Below are positions 52,038 through 59,818 of a stretch of DNA of 64,000 nucleotides, in pieces. Both the position numbers and the translations under genes were made by a program. This DNA is from Deltaproteobacteria bacterium (lineage in GTDB: Bacteria > Desulfobacterota > Binatia > UBA1149 > JAJCZL01), in contig JAJCZL010000013.1 in assembly GCA_029262415.1 (NCBI GenBank), positions 1-64,000 on the forward strand. Reading direction: 5' to 3'. The notes below the pieces were generated by a model. It worked only from the letters and a program-made list of their open reading frames with translations, had not been told where the DNA came from and ran no database searches. Every line of letters starts with the position of its first letter. The stretch's first letter is position 1.

Positions 52038-53039
52038 ATGGTCAGGACGGAGATTTTAGGAACCGGAAGTGCAGTGCCCGACAACATCGTTACCAACGAC
52101 GACATGGGCAAGCTCGTCACCACCGACGATGCGTGGATCCAGCAACGAAGCGGCATCAAGCAGCGCCGTCATCTGAAGCCGGGCCAGGGCGGCCCGGTGA
52201 GCCTTGGTAAGCCGGCGGCCGAGCGCGCGATGGCGGCGGCAGGGATCGCCATCGGTGACGTCGATTTTGTGATCTGCACGACACAGAACCCTGAGTATTA
52301 CAGCCCGGGGACCGGTTGTTTCCTGCACGCCGAGCTGGGATTGGCCGACAACGTCGGGGTGCTTGAAGTCCGTAACCAGTGCAGCGGATTCCTCTACGCG
52401 TTGCAGATAGCCGACGCGTACATTCGCGCCGGCGTATACCGGCGGATCTTGTTGGTCGGCTGCGAAGTGCACTCTACGGGCCTCGAGTACACCGATGAGG
52501 GCCGCCACATCACCGTCTTATTTGGAGACGGCTCAGGTGCGATGGTGCTCGGCGCCTCGGAGTCGGCAGACTCGGGTATCTTATCGACCGAAGTGCACGC
52601 CGACGGCCGCTTTGCCCGTGAGCTTTGGGTCGAAGGTTGCGGTGGTGCGCAGCGTCCGCGCGTCAGTGCCGAGCAACTCGAGCAGCGTAAACAGTTCCCC
52701 TACATGAACGGCCAGGCGGTGTTCAAGAAAGCGGTCGGTGGGATGGCCGCTTCGGTAAAGACCCAACTAAAGCAAAACGGACTGGATATTGCCGATGTCG
52801 ACCACTTCTTTCCGCATCAGGCAAACAAGCGCATCAGTGAAACTGTCGGCGAGTTCATCAAGATCGACCCGGCTAAGGTCGATCACAGCATCGAGCGTTA
52901 CGGCAACTGCTCTTCTGCGTCGATTCCGTTGGCGTTAGACGATGCTGTTCGCGATGGGCGGGTAAAAAAGGGTGACGTGGTGCTGATGGCGAGCTTCGCA
53001 GCTGGCTTTGTCTGGGGTGCCGCGCTGTTGCGTTACTGA
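52038..53039 (+). CDS. KAS III-like condensing enzyme, catalytic residues intact
   Basis: A 333-residue FabH-type (3-oxoacyl-ACP synthase III/OleA-like) thiolase-fold enzyme. The triad is complete: Cys115 in VRNQCSGF, His260 in FFPHQANKR and Asn290 in YGNCSSAS. GFVWGAALL at the end is the usual closing strand. It should form a C-C bond between an acyl-enzyme and a malonyl or second acyl unit; acceptor and chain length cannot be told. GGAGGAG precedes the ATG at 52038. Immediately downstream is a paralog with dead catalytic positions, suggesting a heterodimer. Confidence 0.92.
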   Translation: MVRTEILGTGSAVPDNIVTNDDMGKLVTTDDAWIQQRSGIKQRRHLKPGQGGPVSLGKPAAERAMAAAGIAIGDVDFVICTTQNPEYYSPGTGCFLHAELGLADNVGVLEVRNQCSGFLYALQIADAYIRAGVYRRILLVGCEVHSTGLEYTDEGRHITVLFGDGSGAMVLGASESADSGILSTEVHADGRFARELWVEGCGGAQRPRVSAEQLEQRKQFPYMNGQAVFKKAVGGMAASVKTQLKQNGLDIADVDHFFPHQANKRISETVGEFIKIDPAKVDHSIERYGNCSSASIPLALDDAVRDGRVKKGDVVLMASFAAGFVWGAALLRY

Positions 53040-53067
53040 TCGGCGAACAACGGAGCGAGGGGCGGAC

Positions 53068-54063
53068 ATGGCAAGCACGATTATCATTGGAACCGGAGCG
53101 TATCTTCCCGAGCGCGTGGTCAGCAACGAAGAAATCGCGGAGAAGCTGGGTGTTCAGCCGGCCTGGATCCTGGATGAAACCGGTGTCAAAGAACGTCGCT
53201 ACGCACGCGACGATGAGACACCCGCCGACATGTCTTACGCAGCCGCACAAATTGCGCTCGCGGATGCGGGCACCACGATCGAAGAGATCGACTATATGGT
53301 GTCGGCGATCGAGCACTCTGATACTTACTTTCCCGGCAATGGGTGCTTTGTACAGGAGAAGTTCCAACTGGGCACCGGGGTTGGTGCACTCGACGTCCGC
53401 AACCAGGCGGCCGGATTTATCTATGCACTCTCGGCTGCCGATGCGTTGATTCGGGCCGGGATCTACAAGAACGTGCTGCTGAACGGAACTGAACTGAACT
53501 CGTGTGCGCTCGAGTGGACGTCCGAAGGCAAGGACCTAACGCCGTCGTTGGCCGATGGTTCCGGAGCGGTGGTTCTAGGCCCGGGCGAAGACGGGACGGG
53601 CGTGCTTGCGACTGACCTGAACGCCGATGGGCGCTTTGCGCGGGACTACTGGGTTCGCAGCGAGTCCAATGCTCACCACCCACGACTGACGCTTGAGATG
53701 CTTGAAGCAGGACATCAGTACCCGCGTATCAACGTGGAGGTCTTTTACGAGCATGCGGTTGAAGGCCTGGTTGCCAGCATCAAGCGTACGCTCGAAAGCG
53801 CGGGTATAGCGACCGGTGACGTCTCGATGTTCTTACTGCAGCAAGGCAACCGGCGTGTTAACGAGTCGGTCGCCGCCAAACTAGGCCTCCCCGCCGGCAG
53901 CGTCGACCATAGTATCGAACGGTACGGCAACACCGGCGCGGCTTCGATTCCGATCGCCCTCGACGAGGGCCTGCGCTGCAACCGTATTGGGCGCGGCGCC
54001 ACCGTGGTTATGGCGGCCTTCGGCGCCGGTTTCGTCTGGGGCTCGGCTGTCGTCAAGCTCTGA
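53068..54063 (+). CDS. KAS III-like protein lacking catalytic Cys and His
   Basis: A 331-residue paralog of the preceding gene, colinear from MASTIIIGTGAYLPERVVSN to GFVWGSAVVKL. The Cys position is Ala (RNQAAGF, residue 114) and the His position is Gln (FLLQQGNRR, residue 258), while the Asn remains (YGNTGAAS, 288). It therefore cannot run the usual condensation. Known precedents for a dead partner of a live ketosynthase are PqsB with PqsC, and KS-beta in type II polyketide synthases. The 28-base gap and co-direction fit a coexpressed heterodimer; that role is an inference. Confidence 0.9.
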   Translation: MASTIIIGTGAYLPERVVSNEEIAEKLGVQPAWILDETGVKERRYARDDETPADMSYAAAQIALADAGTTIEEIDYMVSAIEHSDTYFPGNGCFVQEKFQLGTGVGALDVRNQAAGFIYALSAADALIRAGIYKNVLLNGTELNSCALEWTSEGKDLTPSLADGSGAVVLGPGEDGTGVLATDLNADGRFARDYWVRSESNAHHPRLTLEMLEAGHQYPRINVEVFYEHAVEGLVASIKRTLESAGIATGDVSMFLLQQGNRRVNESVAAKLGLPAGSVDHSIERYGNTGAASIPIALDEGLRCNRIGRGATVVMAAFGAGFVWGSAVVKL

Positions 54064-54099
54064 CCCGGGCGTTTGGCTCGCGCGTCAGCCTCCGCGGTG

Positions 54100-54894
54100 T
54101 CAGCCCAAGAAGTCCAGGATCGCGGTGTTAAACTCGTCGCGGAACTGGATGTTGAAACCATGTCCGCCGTCGGCGAACAGTTGCAGTCGAGCGTTCGGGA
54201 TGCGCTCGGCGAGGATGTCGGCGTTTCCGGGCGGCACCAAAACATCTGCCTCGCCGTGCACAACCAAGGTTTCGTGGTGAATCTCGCCGAGGCGATCGTA
54301 GGTGTCGTGTCCCATCACCGCACCTATCTGGTTGGCGAGCGTAAGCTTGGTGGGCGGCATCAGGCCTTGCTCGGCGAACATCATCATAAGCGGAGCCATG
54401 TTCTCGTTGAGATAGTCGGCCGGAAACAGGATCCCGGCTACGGCTTGAAACGCCTGCAGCAGGTCTTCACCGTCACCCTGCATGGTGAGTGCTTCGACAA
54501 CCTCAGGGCTCGGGTGCACCGCGTTCATCCCGCCCGGGGTGGTGCACGCAAGTACCAGCCTATCGACACGATGGGGATGTCTGAGTGCGACGTGCTGCGA
54601 AATCATCCCGCCCATCGAGATACCGCACAGGTGCGTCTTCTCTATTCCAGCGGCGTCGAGCACGGCGATAACGTCGTCGGCCATGAGTTCCATCGTATAG
54701 TTCGGGTCTGAGGTTTGTGTCCGGCCGGTACCACGGTTGTCGAGCAGGATGACGTTGTGCCGTTCGGCGAACGCCGGGGTCTGCGCGAACCACCATCCCG
54801 AAGTCCCACCCAGGCCCATCACCAGCGTGAGTGGCGTGCCGGCGCCTTGGGTGTCGTAGTAAAGCTTCGCTCCGTGGTTTTCGGTGAATGCCAA
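54100..54894 (-). CDS. Alpha/beta hydrolase (haloperoxidase/3-oxoadipate enol-lactonase-like)
   Basis: A 264-residue alpha/beta hydrolase: GLGGTSGWW oxyanion loop, DNRGTGRTQ, nucleophile Ser in CGISMGGMISQ, acid in HGEADVLVPP and His in DGGHGFN. These features are common to 3-oxoadipate enol-lactonases and related esterases. The start is TTG at 54894, with GGAGAG upstream, as the longer open frame has no homology. It converges with the KAS III pair and diverges from the MaoC genes. Confidence 0.9.
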   Translation of the reverse strand: MAFTENHGAKLYYDTQGAGTPLTLVMGLGGTSGWWFAQTPAFAERHNVILLDNRGTGRTQTSDPNYTMELMADDVIAVLDAAGIEKTHLCGISMGGMISQHVALRHPHRVDRLVLACTTPGGMNAVHPSPEVVEALTMQGDGEDLLQAFQAVAGILFPADYLNENMAPLMMMFAEQGLMPPTKLTLANQIGAVMGHDTYDRLGEIHHETLVVHGEADVLVPPGNADILAERIPNARLQLFADGGHGFNIQFRDEFNTAILDFLG

Positions 54895-54983
54895 CGCTTC
54901 TCTCCTGTTCAGGCTACCAATGGTCGCTGAATCTGAATATGCATAGCTTTCGTGACTTTGGTAGTTACCCGTAGGAGACAGCA

Positions 54984-55475
54984 GTGGCAAAAGAGTTTGT
55001 ACTTACCGAGCAGATGACTGCGCAGATCGGTGCCGAATCACCACCGTGGCCTTTCGAAGTCACGACCACCAGCGTGCGCGCGTTCGCGCGCGGCGTGGGC
55101 TACACCGACCCCGTCTATTTCGATGTCGCGGCCGCGATAAAGGCCGGATACCGGAGTCTACCCGCGCCGCCGACCTATATCGGGACTCCGGTGTTTATCC
55201 CTGGACGGTCGAGCGACACGTTCAGCGGTCCGAGCGAAGGAATGCCGAACGTAGATCACGGGCTCAAGGGCATCCTCGACGGTGGAACCGAGACCGAGAC
55301 TTATGACACCATATGCGCCGGTGACGAACTGAGCGCGGTAACGAGGATTGCCGCCCTTGATGTACGTCCGAGCAAGGCTCTGGGGAAAATGCTCGTCATG
55401 GGTACCGAGACCGAGTACCGCAACGCGGCCGGCGACTTGGTCGCTAAGCAGCGTGCACAAGTAATCTATTACTGA
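54984..55475 (+). CDS. MaoC-like dehydratase, N-terminal-domain type (HadA/HadC-like)
   Basis: A 163-residue hot-dog-fold protein of the FAS1/MaoC N-terminal type. It has the lead helix YTDPVYFDVAAAIKAGYRSLPAPPTY and VDHGLKGILDGGTETETY strands. The catalytic Asp/His pair of the active half is absent, as in the HadA and HadC subunits of mycobacterial (3R)-hydroxyacyl-ACP dehydratase. It precedes the complementary catalytic-type gene by 15 bases. GTG start at 54984 with GGAG upstream. Confidence 0.88.
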   Translation: MAKEFVLTEQMTAQIGAESPPWPFEVTTTSVRAFARGVGYTDPVYFDVAAAIKAGYRSLPAPPTYIGTPVFIPGRSSDTFSGPSEGMPNVDHGLKGILDGGTETETYDTICAGDELSAVTRIAALDVRPSKALGKMLVMGTETEYRNAAGDLVAKQRAQVIYY

Positions 55476-55490
55476 GCGTAGGAGAGAGAT

Positions 55491-55907
55491 GTGATTGCCG
55501 ACTGGAAAAAGATCGCAGAGGGCGATTCGTTGCCCGAACTCCGCAAGACACCCACTGTCACCCAGCTCGTCAAATACGCCGCGGGCTCGGGCGACTTCAA
55601 CCCGCTCCATCACGACTACAATTTCCCGCAGTCCGAACAGATCGGCTCTATCATTGTGCACGGGCGTTTTAAGTACGCGGCGCTCGGCGAGTTGGTCTCG
55701 AACTGGCTTGGGCACGCATGGCGTGTGAAGAAAATTTCTTGTCAGTACCGTGGAATGGACATGCCGAACCAAGAGTTCGTGTGTCGCGGCACCGTCGTCA
55801 AGAAATGGGAAGAGAACGGCGAGAAGCTCGTGCAGATAGATGTATGGGCCGAGAACGCCGAGGGCAAGAAAACCACGCCCGGTCAGGCCGTCGTCGTGAT
55901 GCGTTGA
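55491..55907 (+). CDS. MaoC-like dehydratase, catalytic type (HadB-like)
   Basis: A 138-residue hot-dog-fold protein with the hydratase motif GDFNPLHHDYNFP (Asp and His) and the substrate-tunnel VHGRFKYAALGEL. It pairs with the preceding non-catalytic gene, as HadB does with HadA/HadC, to hydrate or dehydrate 3-hydroxyacyl thioesters. GTG start at 55491. Proximity to KAS III-like genes suggests an acyl-chain pathway, although an aromatic or steroid breakdown role is also seen for such pairs. Confidence 0.9.
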   Translation: MIADWKKIAEGDSLPELRKTPTVTQLVKYAAGSGDFNPLHHDYNFPQSEQIGSIIVHGRFKYAALGELVSNWLGHAWRVKKISCQYRGMDMPNQEFVCRGTVVKKWEENGEKLVQIDVWAENAEGKKTTPGQAVVVMR

Positions 55908-55934
55908 CGCCGGCGCCGGTGGCTGCGCGACTGG

Positions 55935-56744
55935 TCAGCTTGTCATGTGCATCGATATCGCCTCGGCCGCCGTTGCGAATTCTGCCGCGGTGTCGTAGCG
56001 AGCGGTGTGAATGATGCGGGTGACACCGACATCGGCCATTTCCAGGACAGTTGCGCGCGCGGCAGGTGGGTCGTCCAGCGCCAGTGAAGTGATTACCGCG
56101 GTTTCAGGCCTCGGTTTGCCGGACTCGTCGGCGAGCGCGTGCATCTGCTTGATCGGCTCGGCCAGGGCTGAGGCCTGACCGCCGACCGGCATCCACCCTT
56201 CGCCAAACCGGACTGCTCGCCGTAACGCGTGAGGCGCGTTGCCGCCGACAAAGATCGGTGGTCTTGGTGGCCGCGGTAGAAACAGAAACTCTTGCCCGTT
56301 AGCTTCGAGCTTGTCGTTATCAAAGCATCGGTGGAGGAAAGCGAGGGTGTCGTCGGTGATCTTTCCGCGCGATGCCCGATCAACTCCGAGAGCTTTGAAC
56401 TCGGCGCGCATCCAACCTGCGCCGACGCCGAGCATCATGCGGTTGCCTGAGAGTTCTTGGATAGTCGCGATTTGTTTGGCGGTCGGAAGGGGCGGGCGGT
56501 AGGGAAGAACCAGCACGCCGGTGCCGATACGTACGCGTTCGGTCGCTGCGGCCAAGAACGCCAGTGACGCCAGCGGATCGAGGTATCGCCCACCCGAACC
56601 CTCCGCATCCTCGGGCGGGATGGCGACGTGGTCGGCGATCCACAACTCGTCGATTGCGCTGCGGTCGGCGGCTCTTGCGCACGCAGTGAAAATGTCAGGC
56701 GCCGACTGTGGGCCCATGTTGCGGAGGAAAAGTCCGTAGATCAT
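55935..56744 (-). CDS. LLM-class (luciferase-like) F420- or flavin-dependent oxidoreductase
   Basis: A 269-residue TIM-barrel protein of the luciferase-like monooxygenase family, in the subgroup usually annotated as F420-dependent. Visible marks are IDELWIADHVAIPP, RVRIGTGVLVLPYRPPLPTAKQ, GVGAGWM and PIFVGGNAPHALRRAVRFGEGW. Typical roles are hydride transfer in secondary metabolism or detoxification. Cofactor choice cannot be settled by eye. The ATG at 56744 lies 5 bases after the stop of the preceding hydrolase gene, so the two form an operon. Confidence 0.9.
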   Translation of the reverse strand: MIYGLFLRNMGPQSAPDIFTACARAADRSAIDELWIADHVAIPPEDAEGSGGRYLDPLASLAFLAAATERVRIGTGVLVLPYRPPLPTAKQIATIQELSGNRMMLGVGAGWMRAEFKALGVDRASRGKITDDTLAFLHRCFDNDKLEANGQEFLFLPRPPRPPIFVGGNAPHALRRAVRFGEGWMPVGGQASALAEPIKQMHALADESGKPRPETAVITSLALDDPPAARATVLEMADVGVTRIIHTARYDTAAEFATAAEAISMHMTS

Positions 56745-56749
56745 TGCCG

Positions 56750-57535
56750 TCAGTCCTCGATAATTTCGTCAGGGAAGTCGACCACACGGTCGCCGAGCGT
56801 GAGAATCAGGAAGCGATGGACTTCGTCGGCAACGTTGGGTCCCTGCAGCGATGGCCACCACCTTCCTGCGAGTTTCATCGCGGCTGCGCGGGCTGTCTTC
56901 TGTTTGGCGAAAGCGAGAGCCTCTTGGGTGTCGACGAGTGCGTCGCCGCCGGGCACAAACACGATCGCGGGTGGGGCGGGGTTCGGCCGGATGCTTGTGA
57001 CACCGGTCTGCAGTTCACTTATCAACGCTCTGGGTTCTGCACAGATGTCTTCGCGGCCACGGCACCGGCGCGCAATGGTCTGCGGAGGTGTCACCCCCAG
57101 GCCGGACGTGGCTTGCTTGCGGCGGCCGAGGAACCCGAGCGTTTTCGCGTAACGGCGACCGAGCGCGGCCGGCGTGCTCGGCGCGAACAGCGCCATTGCC
57201 ATCGGCCGGTGCTCGGTCGCTGCTTGCAAAGCGATCGATGCACCGACGTCTGCACCGAACAGGATCAGCTTGTCGCCAAGCTTTGCCGACGCTTCGATCG
57301 CATCGTTGACCGAGCTTGCGAAGTTCTGTTCAGGGAGATTGTCGGCGCTTCGCGCAGATGGATCGCGGCTCAGCAGGTAGACCTCCCACCCGCGGTGCGC
57401 GAGCATCGAGGTTAGCGGACGCCAGCAGGTTTGCGACTGAAACAGACCCGGCAAAATCAGAATCCGTGCGTGGTAGCGCCCAGCCTCGGGAGGGTCGAAG
57501 TGAAGGGTAGTTCCACCGATCGAAACAGCGCGCAT
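56750..57535 (-). CDS. Alpha/beta hydrolase-like protein with Asp at the nucleophile elbow
   Basis: A 261-residue alpha/beta hydrolase fold (ILILPGLFQSQTCWRPL; HRGWEVYLLSRD). The nucleophile elbow GxSxG is replaced by FGADVGAS, so the residue is Asp. Dehalogenases and epoxide hydrolases also use Asp, but their other motifs (HGxP, a Trp) are not obvious. It may be a noncanonical or inactive hydrolase. The ATG at 57535 is preferred to the TTG one codon earlier. First gene of the LLM operon. Confidence 0.75.
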   Translation of the reverse strand: MRAVSIGGTTLHFDPPEAGRYHARILILPGLFQSQTCWRPLTSMLAHRGWEVYLLSRDPSARSADNLPEQNFASSVNDAIEASAKLGDKLILFGADVGASIALQAATEHRPMAMALFAPSTPAALGRRYAKTLGFLGRRKQATSGLGVTPPQTIARRCRGREDICAEPRALISELQTGVTSIRPNPAPPAIVFVPGGDALVDTQEALAFAKQKTARAAAMKLAGRWWPSLQGPNVADEVHRFLILTLGDRVVDFPDEIIED

Positions 57536-57613
57536 CAACGCGGTGTAAGCAATGCGTGGTGCGAAGCCAACAGGAGAGCCGACAGCTAATCTGCGTCTTG
57601 TTGGAGAGGACGG

Positions 57614-57721
57614 CTAAGCGCTGGTGAGGCCGATGAGCGCGAGCACCACGAAGAACGCCGCCAGAGCCAGTTTCGACAACAGCGCGCCGGCTGCCGAATC
57701 ATCGGTATAGCGCTTGTCCAT
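57614..57721 (-). CDS. Small single-helix membrane protein
   Basis: A 35-residue reading frame, ATG at 57721 and TAG at 57614, encodes MDKRYTDDSAAG followed by a hydrophobic helix (LALAAFFVVLALIGL) and a short end. It lies upstream of the LLM operon on the same strand, where no larger gene fits. The pattern of a charged head and one helix is that of small membrane proteins. No strong ribosome-binding site is visible, so it is tentative. Confidence 0.45.
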   Translation of the reverse strand: MDKRYTDDSAAGALLSKLALAAFFVVLALIGLTSA

Positions 57722-57935
57722 AGACGTTATTTACACTGCGCACCGTAGAAGGGTCAAGGGGCGGGTTCGCCGGTCGCGCAGCCCTCCGCCCTTCTGGTCC
57801 TACGACTTGACCCGAACGGGTGGTTCGCGGCGCTCTGCAGTTGTCGGCGACCTGAAAATTGCAGGTCTTGGAGGATGCTCACGCGCGGACAGGACCGGCG
57901 CATATGCGGGGGTGTTGGGGGTGCCGGAGCGTCGT

Positions 57936-59627
57936 CTAAATGCAGGCCTGCTGGCAGCTTAGGGTGCGGGTTTGCACCGCGGCTTGGAGAATAGCGAGCG
58001 CATCGGATGCGGTGATCTGCGGCGATGGCGCTACGACATCGCAGCGGCACGGGGGGCAGTTCGCGGAACCCACAGCTGTCGAGAGTGCGTTGAGTGCGTC
58101 AGTCGCTGTAATGATGCCGTCGTCGTTCGCATCGCCGCAGTCTTGATTGGAGACGATCGTCGTCGTCGTTGACGTAGATGTCGACGTGGTCGTCGATGTC
58201 GATGTCGATGTAGATGTCGACGTGGTCGTCGATGTCGTCGTCGATGTTGTTGTTGTGGTGGTGGTGGTTGCGGATGTCAGCCGCCGCATGAAGATCCCGC
58301 TATCGTCGCCGTCTTGGGTGAACGGAAACGAAAACGTGTCGCTCATCCACAATACGACGAACTCTGGGCCGGCAGTTGTGACAACGGCGGGCTCACCTTG
58401 GGTGCCCGAGGAGTAGGTATTGACCTGAAACTCTTCACCAAGAGCTGCGCCCGAGGCGTCGAAGGGCTGTGTAAGCACCGTCGTATCGAAGGTGTAGGTT
58501 CCACCATCCTGGTACATTCCTTGCCAAACCACGACGAATCCGCCGGTTGCGTCGTGGGAAACGGAGGCCGCGAATTGTGAGCCGCTTGTGTATGTATTGA
58601 CCACGACCTCGTTGGCCAGCGCGATCGCGTCGTTGTTGAAACGCTTCGCGACCAGACCCGTACTTGCGGAACTCGGGTCGTCTTGGTAGGTGCTCTCCCA
58701 AACAACCACGAAGCCGCCGAGTGGTGAACAAGAAACCGCGGGTTCCGATTGGGAGTTTTCGGTGGTCGAGTTTGCACGAAACTCAGTGCCCACGGGTACT
58801 CCCGTCGCAGATAGTCGCTGTCCGAAGACACCAAAGCTGGAGGGGTCGTTGCCGTAGCCGTCCCAAACGACGACGAACCCGTTGTCGCTCTTGCGGCAAA
58901 CTTCGGGGTTGCCCTGAGTGCCCGTGGTGTAGCTATTGACGAGGAATTCGTCGCCTACGGGAGTGCCGTCGGCAGCGAAGTGCCGCGCCAGCACGGCGCT
59001 ATTCGAGCCGTCCTGGTTTTGTCCTTCCCACACAACCAAGAAGCCACCTTCGTTGGTGGTCGCGACCGTGGCGCGTTTTTGGCGTCCGGTGGTGTACTGG
59101 TTGATCTGAAACTCGGTGCCGATCGCAGCGCCCGATGCATCGAAACGTGCGCCGAAACAGCCGTCCAACGAGCCGTCCTGTCCGCCCGCCGCAGGCCCGC
59201 GGCTGGCCCAAACGACGACGAACCCGCCGTCGCCATGCCGTGCGACACGCGGTACATACTGCACCGCTGTGGTGTAGCTGTTGACCTGGAACTCAGACGT
59301 GACCGGTACCGCATCGGCGCTGTACAGACGCGCGAAAATCCCTTCCTCGTTGCCGTCCTGGCCGACGCTGTCCCACACCACCACGAAGTTGCCGTTGCTG
59401 TCTGCGGCTACCGTCGGGGCTTGCTGGCTCGCTGTCGTGTAGGTATTGACCGGCAACTCATCGGTGAGCGGCGAAGGTTGAGCCTGGGCAGCGCCCGTAG
59501 CCAGTGCCACTGTCAGCGCGACCGCTGAGCAGGCGGTTGCAAGCGGAATTCTGTGCGCGGAGGCATCGTCGAGAGCCCGATCGATGCTTAGCCGAGACCG
59601 GTCCTGCATAGTTGGCAAAAATCGCAT
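57936..59627 (-). CDS. Secreted repeat protein with Thr/Ser-rich linker and Cys-bearing dockerin-like tail
   Basis: A 563-residue secreted protein. An N-terminal extension precedes the signal segment CSAVALTVALATGAAQAQ (end near residue 50). Seven repeats of about 58 residues follow, each starting like EFQVNxYTTGxQ and with FVVVW and an FDASG-type strand; the regular spacing fits a beta-propeller. The linker is about 45 residues of almost only Thr and Ser. The tail has DANDDGIITATDAL and PQITASDALAIL loops with five cysteines, as at the end of the protein at 2299-3945. Probably exported and bound at the surface; function unknown. Confidence 0.82.
   Translation of the reverse strand: MRFLPTMQDRSRLSIDRALDDASAHRIPLATACSAVALTVALATGAAQAQPSPLTDELPVNTYTTASQQAPTVAADSNGNFVVVWDSVGQDGNEEGIFARLYSADAVPVTSEFQVNSYTTAVQYVPRVARHGDGGFVVVWASRGPAAGGQDGSLDGCFGARFDASGAAIGTEFQINQYTTGRQKRATVATTNEGGFLVVWEGQNQDGSNSAVLARHFAADGTPVGDEFLVNSYTTGTQGNPEVCRKSDNGFVVVWDGYGNDPSSFGVFGQRLSATGVPVGTEFRANSTTENSQSEPAVSCSPLGGFVVVWESTYQDDPSSASTGLVAKRFNNDAIALANEVVVNTYTSGSQFAASVSHDATGGFVVVWQGMYQDGGTYTFDTTVLTQPFDASGAALGEEFQVNTYSSGTQGEPAVVTTAGPEFVVLWMSDTFSFPFTQDGDDSGIFMRRLTSATTTTTTTTSTTTSTTTSTSTSTSTSTTTSTSTSTTTTIVSNQDCGDANDDGIITATDALNALSTAVGSANCPPCRCDVVAPSPQITASDALAILQAAVQTRTLSCQQACI
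58154..58270 (-). repeat. Short tandem repeats encoding the Thr/Ser linker
   Basis: About 115 bases of nearly pure three- and six-base repeats (GTC, GATGTC, GTT, GTG on the plus strand) encode the Thr/Ser run of the secreted repeat protein. Such tracts change length easily; changes of three bases keep the frame and alter the linker. Confidence 0.85.
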
Positions 59628-59818
59628 AACGTAGCGGCGTCCCTAGCTTTACGGTTTCAAGCCAGCCGAACAAGGCAAAAAGGCGTTTCCGCAACGGCTA
59701 AACGGCTGAGACAACGCTCGTGTTGCAGGAGCATGCCTTCCGATGGCGCAGGTGAGTGACCGGCATCGGCGGGTCGGCGCGCTAGAACCCCGAGTCGTGC
59801 TGGGGTATCTTCGCCGGC

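Noticed and set aside
58147-58416. Val/Asp-repeat open frame on the plus strand
   Set aside because: It is the antisense of the Thr/Ser linker repeat of the secreted protein.
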